A model generated the notes under the pieces. The model saw nothing but the letters and a program-made list of their open reading frames with translations, was not told where the DNA came from and did no database searches. A stretch of DNA of 64,000 bases from Luteibacter rhizovicinus (GTDB taxonomy: Bacteria > Pseudomonadota > Gammaproteobacteria > Xanthomonadales > Rhodanobacteraceae). Shown piece after piece: positions 19,129-27,428 of the stretch (positions are counted from its first letter, which is position 1; each line of letters begins with the position of its first letter). The DNA lies in the NCBI RefSeq assembly GCF_004342265.1, contig NZ_SMCS01000001.1:806001-870000 (forward strand). The letters are read 5' to 3'. Both the position numbers and the translations under genes were made by a program.

Positions 19129-19606
19129 TTCCGCCGTCATGAACCGCACCGCCGTGGAACGCAAGTCCGACCGCGAACTTGTCGTGACGCGAACGTTCAA
19201 TGCCCCAGCGCACATCGTCTTCGAAGCGTGGAGCAAACCCGAATTGTTCAAGCAGTGGTGGGTTCCGAAGTCGGTGGGCATGTCGCTGCTCTCGTGCGAT
19301 ATGGATATTCGCACCGGGGGCACGTATCGCCTCGTGTTCCACCATCCGGCCTTCGATCAACCGATGGCGTTCTTCGGCACGTACAAAGAAGTAACGCCGC
19401 ACAAGCGTCTCGTATGGACGAACGAAGATAGCGATCAGGGCGCCGTGACCACGGTGACGTTCGAAGAAGATGATGGCAAGACGCTGGTTACCTTCCACGA
19501 ACTCTATCCCACAACAGCGGCCCTCGAGGAAGCGCTCGCCGGTTCGGCAGAAGGCCTGCCCGAACAGTTCGCGCAGCTGGATGAGTTGCTCGCTGGCAGA
19601 TCGTGA
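19106..19606 (+). CDS. SRPBCC (AHSA1/START-like) protein
   Basis: 166 residues of the AHSA1 branch: RTFNAPAHIVFEAWSKPELF, KQWWVPKSVGMSLLSCDMD and the typical GGTYRLVF, with EALAGSAEGLPEQFAQLDEL as the C-terminal helix. The cavity fold binds an unknown hydrophobic ligand. AAGGAG precedes the ATG. It overlaps the ArsR gene by 23 bases and is followed by a Tat/Sec-exported hydrolase 90 bases downstream. SRPBCC proteins paired with ArsR regulators are widespread, and the effector is not established. Confidence 0.9.
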   Translation: MPNEKEGSSAVMNRTAVERKSDRELVVTRTFNAPAHIVFEAWSKPELFKQWWVPKSVGMSLLSCDMDIRTGGTYRLVFHHPAFDQPMAFFGTYKEVTPHKRLVWTNEDSDQGAVTTVTFEEDDGKTLVTFHELYPTTAALEEALAGSAEGLPEQFAQLDELLAGRS

Positions 19607-19696
19607 CCACCCCGCGGCCACCGGTGTATGGAAGGGGCGGCGATGATACACATGATCATCGCCACGATGGCCAGTTCGACGCCACGTGAGGACGAT

Positions 19697-20581
19697 ATGC
19701 TCAGACGCGATTTCCTGAAGACTGCCATAGCGACCGCAGTGCTGACTGCGGTCCTTCCTGTTCAAGCCAAGGAGACTCTCGCCATGTCGAATGAGCATTT
19801 TGCCGACGTCAATGGCCAGCATCTCTTTTACAGTGTGCACGGCGCCGGCAAGCCGCTCATTCTTCTCCACGGTGGCATCAACCCAGACAGCTTCGGGAGC
19901 AATCTGGCCGAACTGGCCAAGGGCCGGCAGGTGATCGCCGTCCATCTCCAGGCACATGGGCGCACGCCAGACACTGACAGGCCACTGCGCAGTGAAACGA
20001 TGGGCGAGGACGTTGCCGCCCTGATCAGCCATCTGAACCTTCGCAAGGCCGACGTCATGGGCTACTCGCTGGGCTCCGGTGTCGCGCTGCAGACCGCTAT
20101 CCGCCATCCGGACGTGGTCGATCGGCTCGTGCTCGTGTCCGCGACGATGAGGCAGGACGGCTTTTATCCGGAGGGGGTGGCGGCTTTCAAACAGTTGGAG
20201 GTCAACGCTGCCACGTTCGGCCCCGGCGTCAAGGCATCGCCGTTAGGAAAGGCCTATCCCGATGTCGATTGGACCAACCTCTTCAGGAAGGTCGGTGACC
20301 TGACCAAACGGCCCTTCGACTGGAGCGCCGACGTCGCCAAGCTTCAGGCACGCACACTGCTGGTCTTTGCCGACGCTGACGCCATCCGGCCCGAACACAT
20401 GATCGAGTTCTGGAAGGCGCTGGGAGGTGGCCAGCGCGATGCCGGGATCGATGGCGCCCTTCGGCCCGCAAACCAGCTGGCAATCGTGCCGAACACCACC
20501 CACTACACGCTCCCCGTTGCCCCAATGCTGCCGGAGATCGTCGTGCGCTTCCTCGGATCTGCATTAAAGGCAGTAGGTTAG
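19697..20581 (+). CDS. Exported alpha/beta hydrolase
   Basis: 294 residues. The N terminus MLRRDFLKTAIATAVLTAVL has an RRDFLK motif close to the Tat consensus, and cleavage is likely after VQA. The catalytic set is HGG near the oxyanion hole, GYSLGSG (nucleophile elbow), FADADAI (acid) and NTTHYT (His). The sequence resembles haloperoxidase-like and epoxide hydrolase-like esterases. The start at 19697 is chosen for the signal sequence, with GAGGACG upstream. It may share a transcript with the ArsR-SRPBCC pair. Confidence 0.86.
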   Translation: MLRRDFLKTAIATAVLTAVLPVQAKETLAMSNEHFADVNGQHLFYSVHGAGKPLILLHGGINPDSFGSNLAELAKGRQVIAVHLQAHGRTPDTDRPLRSETMGEDVAALISHLNLRKADVMGYSLGSGVALQTAIRHPDVVDRLVLVSATMRQDGFYPEGVAAFKQLEVNAATFGPGVKASPLGKAYPDVDWTNLFRKVGDLTKRPFDWSADVAKLQARTLLVFADADAIRPEHMIEFWKALGGGQRDAGIDGALRPANQLAIVPNTTHYTLPVAPMLPEIVVRFLGSALKAVG

Positions 20582-20816
20582 GGGCCCGCGACACGCTCAC
20601 GGAGCTATCAGCGCGCGGGAGAGTTGCGTGCGTCCTGTGTGTTTCGAACAATCGTACATGCCACCGGGGACACGTGTTCGGCAATGTCAGGTATCGGCCG
20701 AAATCCGACGCCCGGACAAGGCGATTAGTCGGTGTTATCGGGGGTAGGGTAGAGCGACCACTCTCGATCCATGATGAAGTTTTGCAAGTATTGTGCAGGT
20801 TTCCCAGTAGAGATTC
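20582..20816. other. Non-coding stretch before a decayed gene
   Basis: About 235 bases. No gene, terminator or mobile-element end is recognised on either strand. Confidence 0.35.
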
Positions 20817-21304
20817 GTGCTGCGTATGGAGCAACGTAAAGACGGCCTTCAAGTGTTCGACAAAGTGGGCGCAATTCTTTTGGAGGTCGGGCCGCATGAG
20901 GATGTGGCAGAAGGTGTGCATGCCTTCACCGGAGGCACTGGGTGCGATGTCGTCTACGACAGCGTCGGCAACATTCGAAGGCTCGCTGAATTCGCTTCGC
21001 CGATTTGGCCATCTGGTTTGTTACGGCTTTGCCTTCGGCCCCATTCCGCCCTTCGATCTACGGCCCCTCCTTGCCAAGGGCTCCCTGTCGGTTACCTGGG
21101 TTGGCCCTGACCGATTACCTCGCGCGACGCGAGGACGTTATCGCAGGTAGCCGGGATCTCTTCAGCCTCATTGCTGACGGCACGATCGTCGCGCCGTCGC
21201 CGTCGCCGTCGCCTTTGACGCTTCTTCTGGCGCAGGCCGCAAGCGCTCACCGCTTGCTCGCCAGCCGAACCGCCATGCGACCAATCGTACTGCTGTCAGA
21301 TTAG
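20817..21304 (+). pseudogene. Frameshifted NADPH:quinone oxidoreductase (zinc-type ADH superfamily)
   Basis: Three frames together give the C-terminal half of a quinone oxidoreductase. Frame one reads HAFTGGTGCDVVYDSVG. Frame two reads LNSLRRFGHLVCYGFAFGPI and FDLRPLLAKGSLSVTW. Frame three reads DYLARREDVIAGSRDLFSLI, then AAQ/ASAHRLLASRTA and IVLLSD at the end. At least two frameshifts are needed. A GTCGCC-type triplet expansion (SPSPSP) at about 21190-21212 may be part of the decay. The N-terminal half is missing. The gene is dead in this strain. Confidence 0.8.
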
Positions 21305-21496
21305 CGGAACGCCTCTCAACGCCTCCTCCGTTTTGCGGATCAGCGCGCGCATACCAGTTGCTTCCTGTGAGTGGGTGGGGCCAGATGTCTGACGCGAGCG
21401 TTTCATACTGGATTTCACACCGAAAGCCAACGGCCGCGCCGGCTAGGCGGGATAATTCGTGATTATCCCGCATCAATCCCTATGCACCGTAGCTGC
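21305..21496. other. Intergenic boundary region with a perfect inverted repeat
   Basis: About 190 bases with no gene. It contains the 10-bp-arm repeat annotated at 21447-21471 and marks the change from core-like genes to accessory genes. Confidence 0.4.
21447..21471. repeat. Perfect inverted repeat, 10-bp arms
   Basis: GCGGGATAAT and ATTATCCCGC flank the 5-base loop TCGTG. There is no T-tract after either arm, so a terminator is unlikely. It sits at the left edge of the accessory island. It could be an operator for the KfrA-like gene or a recombinase core site. Confidence 0.6.
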
Positions 21497-21528
21497 TTGA
21501 CGATACTCACAATAGTACGTATATACGT
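21497..21528 (+). promoter_or_regulatory. Promoter and palindromic operator of the KfrA-like gene
   Basis: TTGACG at 21497-21502 and TATATA at 21520-21525 are 17 bp apart. The -10 lies inside the perfect palindrome ACGTATATACGT (21517-21528). KfrA proteins are autorepressors on plasmids, so self-binding here is a reasonable inference. Further partial repeats of GTAC follow downstream. Confidence 0.55.
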
Positions 21529-21562
21529 GGTACATACTACGGTACGATATAGAGGGGCGGGC

Positions 21563-22597
21563 ATGGCTCGCGGCAGAATTTATAAATCCGAGGTGCAGGC
21601 CGCGCGCGATAAGTTGGTGCGGGAGGGAACCAATGCTTCTTTGGACGCCATACGGATTGCCTTAGGCAACACGGGGTCTAAGACGACAATCCACCGTCTA
21701 ATGAAGGAACTCGAGGCCGAAGAAGCGGGCGCCCCCGCGATAGCGGCCGAGGCGATCAGCGGCGCGCTTCAGGCGCTGGTTACCCAGCTTGCCGGCCAGT
21801 TGCGCCAAGAGGCAGAAGCAACTCTCTTAGCGGGACAGGCGCGCGCTGACGCTCAGGTCTCAGCCGCCGATGCCGAGGTCACCCGCATGACCAACCAAGC
21901 GCGCGCTGCGAGTGAGAAGATTCAGCGCCTGCAAACCACGTTGGACGACATTCGGCAGCGGCTCGCTACCGTAGAACAAGCCCTACGTGATCGCGACACA
22001 GTCATCGTCGGCCTGCGCGAACGCACTGCGGGCCTGGAACGCCAGTTAGTCGAACGCGAAGCGCATCTGGCCTCGACGGACGCCAAACATCAGCAAGCGC
22101 GCGACGCTCTGGATCACTTCCGGCTGGCCTCGAAGGAGCAGAGAGCGATCGAGGCGCGGCAACACGAACAGGCTGTGCAGGCCCTGCAGGTAGAGCTGCG
22201 GCGGGCCACCGAAAGTGTGGCTAACAAGAACGATGAGCTGCTGGCACTCAATCGCGACAATGCCCGCCTGACCGAGCAGGCCGGACAGCACGTCAAGGAT
22301 CTCCGTGCGGTGCAGCGCGCGCTGCAGGCCGCCCAGGAGCAAGCGGCGGAAGCGGAAGGGCTGCGCCAGATCAATCAGTCGCTTGAGGAAAAGGTCGTGC
22401 AGGCAACGGCATCGATGGAAACCTTGCGGCATGAGCAGACGGCCGCATTGTCGCAGTGGAAGGCGGAACGGGACACCTTGTCGGAGGCGTTACGCGATGC
22501 CAAAGCGCAGGGCGACCGCTGGGGCACCATCGAATCGATGTTGTCCAGCCTGCGGCCGCCCGCTGACGTGAGCGTCGAACCCGCGCAATCGACCTGA
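21563..22597 (+). CDS. KfrA-like DNA-binding coiled-coil protein
   Basis: 344 residues. The N-terminal helix-turn-helix KfrA_N domain spans about 1-110 (RIYKSEVQAARDKLVREG, SLDAIRIALGNTGSKTTIHR). A long Ala/Glu/Gln/Arg-rich coiled coil follows from about 75 to 330 (for example ASEKIQRLQTTLDDIRQRLA and EQALRDRDTVIVGLRERTAG). KfrA is an accessory partition and regulatory protein of IncP plasmids, and chromosomal homologues accompany mobile islands. The start follows GAGGGGCGGG. The next gene begins 58 bases downstream on the same strand, suggesting an operon with the DUF5131-TcmP pair. Confidence 0.82.
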   Translation: MARGRIYKSEVQAARDKLVREGTNASLDAIRIALGNTGSKTTIHRLMKELEAEEAGAPAIAAEAISGALQALVTQLAGQLRQEAEATLLAGQARADAQVSAADAEVTRMTNQARAASEKIQRLQTTLDDIRQRLATVEQALRDRDTVIVGLRERTAGLERQLVEREAHLASTDAKHQQARDALDHFRLASKEQRAIEARQHEQAVQALQVELRRATESVANKNDELLALNRDNARLTEQAGQHVKDLRAVQRALQAAQEQAAEAEGLRQINQSLEEKVVQATASMETLRHEQTAALSQWKAERDTLSEALRDAKAQGDRWGTIESMLSSLRPPADVSVEPAQST

Positions 22598-22655
22598 CGG
22601 GTCAGGTCACCACGGGGCCATCCGCCTCGCTATGATGCTTATAAGGAGACATGCG

Positions 22656-23408
22656 GTGACCACCACCTCGCGGATCGAATGGACCGAACAGACTTGGAAC
22701 CCGACCATCGGCTGCACGAAGGTCTCTCCGGGCTGTAAGCACTGCTATGCCGAGACGCTGTCGCGACGGTTGCAAGCGATGGGTCTAGATGCCTATCGCC
22801 ACGGTTTTCGGCTCAATCTGCTACCGGAGCGGCTCGAAGAGCCGCGGATGCGGAAGAAGCCAACGATTTACTTCGTCAATTCGATGAGCGATCTGTTCCA
22901 CGAGCGGATCCCGGACCACTTCATCGATGCGGTCATGGCGGTAATCGCAGACACGCCGCGCCATCGATACCAGATCCTGACCAAGCGGCATATGCGTCTG
23001 TCGGCCTACTTTGCTGAACGTCCGGTGCCTTCGAACGTCTGGCTCGGTGTCTCAGTGGAAAACCGCCGTCACGGCGTGCCACGCATCGATGCGCTGCGCA
23101 ACATTCCGGCAAAGATTCGATTCCTTTCATGCGAACCGCTGCTTGAGGACTTGGGCGATATGGATCTTTCCGGCATCCATTGGGCGATCGTCGGCGGCGA
23201 GTCCGGTCCTAAAGCGCGCCCCATGCAACCGGAGTGGGCGCGAGCCATCCGTCGACAATGCGAGGCGCAAGGGGTCACCTTCTTCTTCAAGCAATGGGGC
23301 GGCTGGGGTGCCGATGGCAAACGCCGCTCGAAGAAAGCCAATGGCCGTGAACTGGATGGGCGGCAATGGAATGGTATGCCGGACGCGGTCGCGGCCACCG
23401 CGTTCTAA
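22656..23408 (+). CDS. DUF5131 (phage Gp37/Gp68) three-Cys-motif protein, radical-SAM-like
   Basis: 250 residues. The N terminus SRIEWTEQTWNPTIGCTKVS leads into C-x6-C-x2-C (GCTKVSPGCKHCYAE), the three-Cys motif that gives the neighbouring family its name. It is similar to iron-sulfur clusters of radical SAM enzymes. Conserved family segments include YFVNSMSDLFHE, YQILTKR, NVWLGVSVENR, LSCEPLLEDLG, VGGESGPKARPM and FFFKQWGGW. The GTG at 22656 is chosen because AAGGAG lies eight bases upstream, while ATGs upstream precede that site. Its biochemical role is unknown. It is 46 bases from TcmP. Confidence 0.88.
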   Translation: MTTTSRIEWTEQTWNPTIGCTKVSPGCKHCYAETLSRRLQAMGLDAYRHGFRLNLLPERLEEPRMRKKPTIYFVNSMSDLFHERIPDHFIDAVMAVIADTPRHRYQILTKRHMRLSAYFAERPVPSNVWLGVSVENRRHGVPRIDALRNIPAKIRFLSCEPLLEDLGDMDLSGIHWAIVGGESGPKARPMQPEWARAIRRQCEAQGVTFFFKQWGGWGADGKRRSKKANGRELDGRQWNGMPDAVAATAF

Positions 23409-23453
23409 CGCACGATGCATGGGCCCGACCGACCCCGATTTTAAGGATGAAGC

Positions 23454-24638
23454 ATGAAGCCACGTCTGTCCCGCGAAGCGCTCCAGCAATACGAGGAACG
23501 TGAGCATTCCTTGGTGAAGCACACCATATTAGAGTCGTATCTCGAACGCCTTCTGATGATCGTCGGGCAGTGGGCGCCGAAGATCGCCTACATCGATGGC
23601 TTCGCCGGACCATGGAAGTCGGCAGCGGCGGACTTGTCCGATACCTCGCCGGGCATTGCGATTCGGACCATGGCCGCCTGTCAGGCCAATTTGGCCTCGA
23701 AGCTGAAGAGGACGGTTCGGGTGCGCTCGGTGTTCTTGGAAACCGATGACGAGCGCGCCTCTTTGCTAGAACAACACATCCCTGGGGCGCCGGCGAATAT
23801 CGTCCGCCCGGAGGTCTGGCGCAAGCCGTTCGAGTCAGCGATTCCGGATCTGCTGAAGTGGCTGGAGCCCGACGAGTTCGCGTTCGTCTTCGTCGATCCG
23901 TTTGGCTGGAAGGGGATCGTCGAGCCGTCGAGCCTCGCGCCGTTACTCCAGCGGAGCAAGACGGAGTTGTTGATAAACTTCATGTGGAATTTCATCAATC
24001 TCGCGACCGGTCATGACGACCAGAGCGCGAACCTGATCGCCATCTTCGGCGAAGGGTGGGAAGTCGCTGCAACGGGCGCCTCGGAAACTAAGCGTCGTGA
24101 CCTGATGCATCGTTATCGACAGCGGCTCACCGACGCCTGTCGTGGGATCACCCGGACACGGCTACGCACAGCGATGCTCCCGGTGGAGTACGTTCACCAG
24201 GACAAGGTGGTGTTCTACTTGGTCTATACGACTCACAACCCTACCGGCTTGGTCACATTTCACGAAGAGGCGGAAGAGACGTCGCGGCAACAGAAGCGGC
24301 TGAAACTCCAGTATCGTCTCGACAAACTCCTGAAGAATCACGGCCAGGCCGACATCTTTACTGCCGACGGCCACGACGCTGAACGGCGCACGTCTCTGGA
24401 GGAGGTGAAGCGGCAGTGGCTTGCCTTCTTCCCCAATCCCGGCAGCGAACTGCAGGTGGATCCGACGGTGATGGCCGATTTGATCGAGCACAGCGACTTC
24501 CTACTCTCGGAGTACCAGATTGCATTGGCCGAGCTAATCGAGGAGGGGGTTATCGAAAACACCCAAGCGAAGCGTCCTCGGTCTAAGTTCGCTGTGAAAT
24601 TTGCCAAGAAGGGTGAATTGCTTCGCCGCCTGCGCTGA
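23454..24638 (+). CDS. tcmP: TcmP, three-Cys-motif partner protein
   Basis: 394 residues matching the family that accompanies DUF5131 proteins. Recognisable blocks are KHTILESYLERLLMIVGQWA, YIDGFAGPWKS, VDPFGWKGI and ELLINFMWNFINLATG. The Gly-rich FAGPW and DPFG blocks suggest a Rossmann-like (methyltransferase-like) core, but catalysis has not been shown to my knowledge. The C-terminal third (FFPNPGSELQVDPTVMADLI) looks like a small winged-helix or PCI-like tail. GGATGA-like bases precede the ATG. The pair with DUF5131 is conserved, and its biological task is undescribed. Confidence 0.85.
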   Translation: MKPRLSREALQQYEEREHSLVKHTILESYLERLLMIVGQWAPKIAYIDGFAGPWKSAAADLSDTSPGIAIRTMAACQANLASKLKRTVRVRSVFLETDDERASLLEQHIPGAPANIVRPEVWRKPFESAIPDLLKWLEPDEFAFVFVDPFGWKGIVEPSSLAPLLQRSKTELLINFMWNFINLATGHDDQSANLIAIFGEGWEVAATGASETKRRDLMHRYRQRLTDACRGITRTRLRTAMLPVEYVHQDKVVFYLVYTTHNPTGLVTFHEEAEETSRQQKRLKLQYRLDKLLKNHGQADIFTADGHDAERRTSLEEVKRQWLAFFPNPGSELQVDPTVMADLIEHSDFLLSEYQIALAELIEEGVIENTQAKRPRSKFAVKFAKKGELLRRLR

Positions 24639-24783
24639 CTCACGTTTCATTGGCGCAGACTACAATTCTGTTATATGCCCACCTCGTCGCGTGCGGTGAG
24701 AGTATGGTTGGATCTAGACGGCATTTCTTTGGCCGAAGGCTCTGCTGCTCCGTCCCTCGCAGTACAAAATCGGAAGCCTATTC

Positions 24784-25386
24784 ATGCCGGAGTTGTCCAA
24801 AGACGTTGTCGCGCTACTTCAATACCTTGCGCCGGGCTTCCTGGTGGCGTGGGTTTATTTCGGCGTGACTTCGCACGTCAAGCCGTCGCAGTTTGAGCGG
24901 GTCGTTCAGGCACTGATTTACACAGTGGTGATTCAGGCTCTGTTGGCTACGGAGCGCTCGGTGGCTCTGTGGCTTGGGAAGTTTAAAGCGCTGGGCGCCT
25001 GGGGCACCACGTCTGATCTGACTGCGTCTTTGGCAACGGCATTATTTCTGGGCTTGATCATTGCTACGATCACCAACCGCGACTGGCTGTATCGTCACTT
25101 GCGTAACTTGGGCTTCACCTCGCGTACCGGCCACCCTGGTGAATGGTTCGGCACTTTTTCTGACTTTCCGCGCTTCGTGGTCCTTCAGCTGAAGGACGGG
25201 ACCAGGGTTTTTGGATGGCCTACGACTTGGCCCTCAGAAGCCGATAAAGGGCATTTCTTTATTACGTCGGCGACGCGCGCCGTTGACGACGAAGAACAAG
25301 ATCTCAGTTATTTGGAGGGTCTGCTGATCAACGTCTCCGACGTGTCATACGTCGAATTTGCGAAACCACCGGAGGGCTCATCATGA
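24784..25386 (+). CDS. DUF6338 membrane protein
   Basis: 200 residues with hydrophobic segments at about 13-30 (APGFLVAWVYFGV), 42-60 and 78-95 (LATALFLGLIIATI). A cytoplasmic C-terminal beta-rich domain reads FPRFVVLQLKDGTRVFGWP and GHFFITSATRAVDD. The layout matches my recollection of the DUF6338 family, whose C-terminal part resembles SH3-like modules. The stop overlaps the start of a 44-residue proline-rich ORF by ATGA, so the two are coupled. Function unknown. Confidence 0.7.
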   Translation: MPELSKDVVALLQYLAPGFLVAWVYFGVTSHVKPSQFERVVQALIYTVVIQALLATERSVALWLGKFKALGAWGTTSDLTASLATALFLGLIIATITNRDWLYRHLRNLGFTSRTGHPGEWFGTFSDFPRFVVLQLKDGTRVFGWPTTWPSEADKGHFFITSATRAVDDEEQDLSYLEGLLINVSDVSYVEFAKPPEGSS

Positions 25387-25517
25387 CCAGCAAGCCAACC
25401 AATTCGCCGCCCCGGGTGCCATCGCGGGGCGTTTCCCAGCGTCAGGCCAACACCAATCCCCCGCCTCAGTACTCGCGGCCGGCGACCCCACCACCACCGC
25501 CCAAGAAGACCAAGTAA
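25383..25517 (+). CDS. Proline-rich micro-protein coupled to DUF6338
   Basis: 44 residues, too short for usual gene finders. It begins MTSKPTNSPPRVPSR and ends with a run PATPPPPPKKTK. The ATGA overlap with the DUF6338 stop argues for translational coupling. It has no membrane segment or fold. The proline run could be a ligand for the SH3-like part of DUF6338, which is only a guess. Confidence 0.55.
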   Translation: MTSKPTNSPPRVPSRGVSQRQANTNPPPQYSRPATPPPPPKKTK

Positions 25518-25708
25518 GTGCCCGGGGCCACGATGCCCTGAGGCCTCAGTTCACCTGGAACGCCGGCCTTGAGGGGTAGCCAAAAGTCTGCGCGACCTCG
25601 GCCGATAGCTACTATGCGGGCGTCTCGGTTCATGAGAAAGTGGATGGACGACGTGCGTTGCTCGACAATAGCCGGTTAACCCGATCCAATCGGCCAAAGG
25701 GACTCCAG

Positions 25709-26461
25709 ATGCTCGCCGCTCCGCTGCTTATTCAGCATTCGTTTTCGATCCATTTTCCTCGCGTTTCGACAATGCGGCGAAATGCAAACATGCTGGAAGA
25801 TGCCCTGGCGCAGGGCTGTCCCAATGGATACGCAGCACCTCAGGTCCTGCCTATCCCTGAGGAACTGGGACCCGACGTTCCGCGAATAATTTTCAACTCG
25901 ATTAATGGGTTCAGCAACATCGCGGTGACGCAGACCGCCATGGCACTTACCGTGTCGTATTCGGAAGATTGGCAGGGCGACCGTGCCAAATGCGTGTCAT
26001 ACCTGAAGCGGCGGGCCCATGTCCTGTTTGACATGGTCGGCAAACTGGAAGTGCTTCCCGGGTTCGTTGGCGTGGGAACTCGCTTAAGAGTGATGTCGGA
26101 CGCAAACGATGCCGTCGAGGTTATGGCTGCCTTGCGCCGTTTGGTAGCGCCAGATCTCAATTTGGCGAATGCGAGCGAGATCATGGTTCGTTTTTCTAAC
26201 AATATCAATAACATATACTTTGACAACGCAACCGTTTCGAACGCGGTGGTTTGGCCAGACGGAATATTTGCGTCAGGACGGTTCCCCATTAGTAGTCGGC
26301 TCGCGGTGGGTCTGGAAATTCTCGGCGACTTTAACAATCGGCTGGCTTACAATGAGGACGTGTCACATATCGCGACGCTGGACGCGGGTCTTGCCATGAT
26401 CGATGCTGGTGCAGGCACCGTTTACGGTTTAGCTGGCAGGTTCGGGGGGGATCATGCCTAA
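25709..26461 (+). CDS. Hypothetical protein, first gene of a PIN cassette
   Basis: 250 residues. The core has IIFNSINGFSNIAVTQTAMA, LTVSYSEDWQGDRAKCVSYL and ILGDFNNRLAYNEDVSHIAT. It may belong to the TIGR04255-like sporadic family, whose members share an F/Y-S-x-N/G pattern, but I am not certain. There are no membrane helices. AAAGGGA precedes the ATG at 25709. It overlaps the next gene by 8 bases, and the third gene is a PIN nuclease, so a role in a toxin-antitoxin-like or defence cassette is inferred. Confidence 0.65.
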   Translation: MLAAPLLIQHSFSIHFPRVSTMRRNANMLEDALAQGCPNGYAAPQVLPIPEELGPDVPRIIFNSINGFSNIAVTQTAMALTVSYSEDWQGDRAKCVSYLKRRAHVLFDMVGKLEVLPGFVGVGTRLRVMSDANDAVEVMAALRRLVAPDLNLANASEIMVRFSNNINNIYFDNATVSNAVVWPDGIFASGRFPISSRLAVGLEILGDFNNRLAYNEDVSHIATLDAGLAMIDAGAGTVYGLAGRFGGDHA

Positions 26462-26795
26462 TTTTGTTGTCAATGACTGGATGCGAAACAGCGTCACTGC
26501 GGCTGCGTTCTTGTTTGCGCTTCCCTCGCCTGGTTTCAACACGTCTACGCTAGTTATGGCGCCTCCGGATTATTCAGATCTCGGCGTCCTGCTTTCCAAA
26601 TATGACACGCACGAGAACGCGTCTGACACCATCCGTCTGCTTCCCGTTCTCAAGAAATCGGAATCGCAGGCAAAGCCCATGAGTGATCTTGGCAAGCGCT
26701 TGCTTGCGCTTCGCAACGCAGCCATCGCCGCGGGCATGGTTACGGAACCCGCCGAAAAGCTCATGGACGAATTTCGTGCGGCCCGAGAGGCATGA
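26454..26795 (+). CDS. Small protein upstream of PIN toxin (antitoxin candidate)
   Basis: 113 residues. The C terminus is a charged helix pair (SDLGKRLLALRNAAIAAGMV and EPAEKLMDEFRAAREA), the kind of element that antitoxins use to clamp PIN toxins. The N terminus has no clear DNA-binding motif. It overlaps the gene before it by 8 bases and the PIN gene by 4 bases. An internal ATG (MAPPDYSDLG) could be the true start. The antitoxin assignment rests on position only. Confidence 0.6.
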   Translation: MPNFVVNDWMRNSVTAAAFLFALPSPGFNTSTLVMAPPDYSDLGVLLSKYDTHENASDTIRLLPVLKKSESQAKPMSDLGKRLLALRNAAIAAGMVTEPAEKLMDEFRAAREA

Positions 26796-27196
26796 CAAAA
26801 AAAATCTATATCGACTCGTGCGTACTGATCTTAGCGCTGAAGGCATCCGAAGATGCCATCGCCAGCCGCGCGATCGCTGAGATCTCGCAGGACGACGCAG
26901 AGTATTTCTTCAGCCCGGTTACCGTGCTCGAAGTGATGCCAGCTCCTATGCGAAATGGGAAACACGAGCAGGTCGAGTTTTACGACGCCTGGTTCGGAAC
27001 CGCCAAGCAAATTTGGTACGACGACACTGTTCATCAGAACGCGGTTGAACAGGCAACGAAACACGCGATCCAACCTTTGGACGCAGTGCATGTTGCATCA
27101 GCCATTGTCGCCGGCGCCAGTGAATTAGTGACGGCTGAGAAAGCCACAAAGCCAATGTTCACCTCTACAGAGATGAAAGTGCGGTCGATCCGGTAG
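26792..27196 (+). CDS. PIN-domain ribonuclease (VapC-like)
   Basis: 134 residues of the PIN fold. Acidic metal-site candidates are Asp8 in YIDSCVLI, Glu in VTVLEVMP, Asp in PLDAVHVASA, and the fourth site in LVTAEKATKPMF, where Glu replaces the usual Asp (TaD). VapC toxins cleave specific RNAs with Mg2+/Mn2+. The ATG overlaps the candidate antitoxin stop (ATGA). It is the last gene of a three-gene cassette, which is not the normal two-gene VapBC layout. Confidence 0.82.
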   Translation: MTKKIYIDSCVLILALKASEDAIASRAIAEISQDDAEYFFSPVTVLEVMPAPMRNGKHEQVEFYDAWFGTAKQIWYDDTVHQNAVEQATKHAIQPLDAVHVASAIVAGASELVTAEKATKPMFTSTEMKVRSIR

Positions 27197-27428
27197 GCAT
27201 GAGCTAGCGAACGGGCAATCGGGTGCGAAGCGCCCGGCACAGCGGGGCAGGTGTCCGACGCGAACTATAGTTGCGTGGTGCTGGCACCAGCGGTATTTTG
27301 GCTGAGCGCGAGGCGGACCTAGCGGCGCACGTCCTCCGAGACGTACGCGCGTGCCCAGAGCATCGTATGGGGTGCGCAACTTGCGATGCGAGTGGTCATT
27401 CCGTATCTAGAGCCAGCTGATTAATCAC
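27197..27428. other. Convergent intergenic region
   Basis: About 230 bases between the PIN gene and the convergent RelA/SpoT gene. No gene, repeat or clear terminator is seen. Confidence 0.35.
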
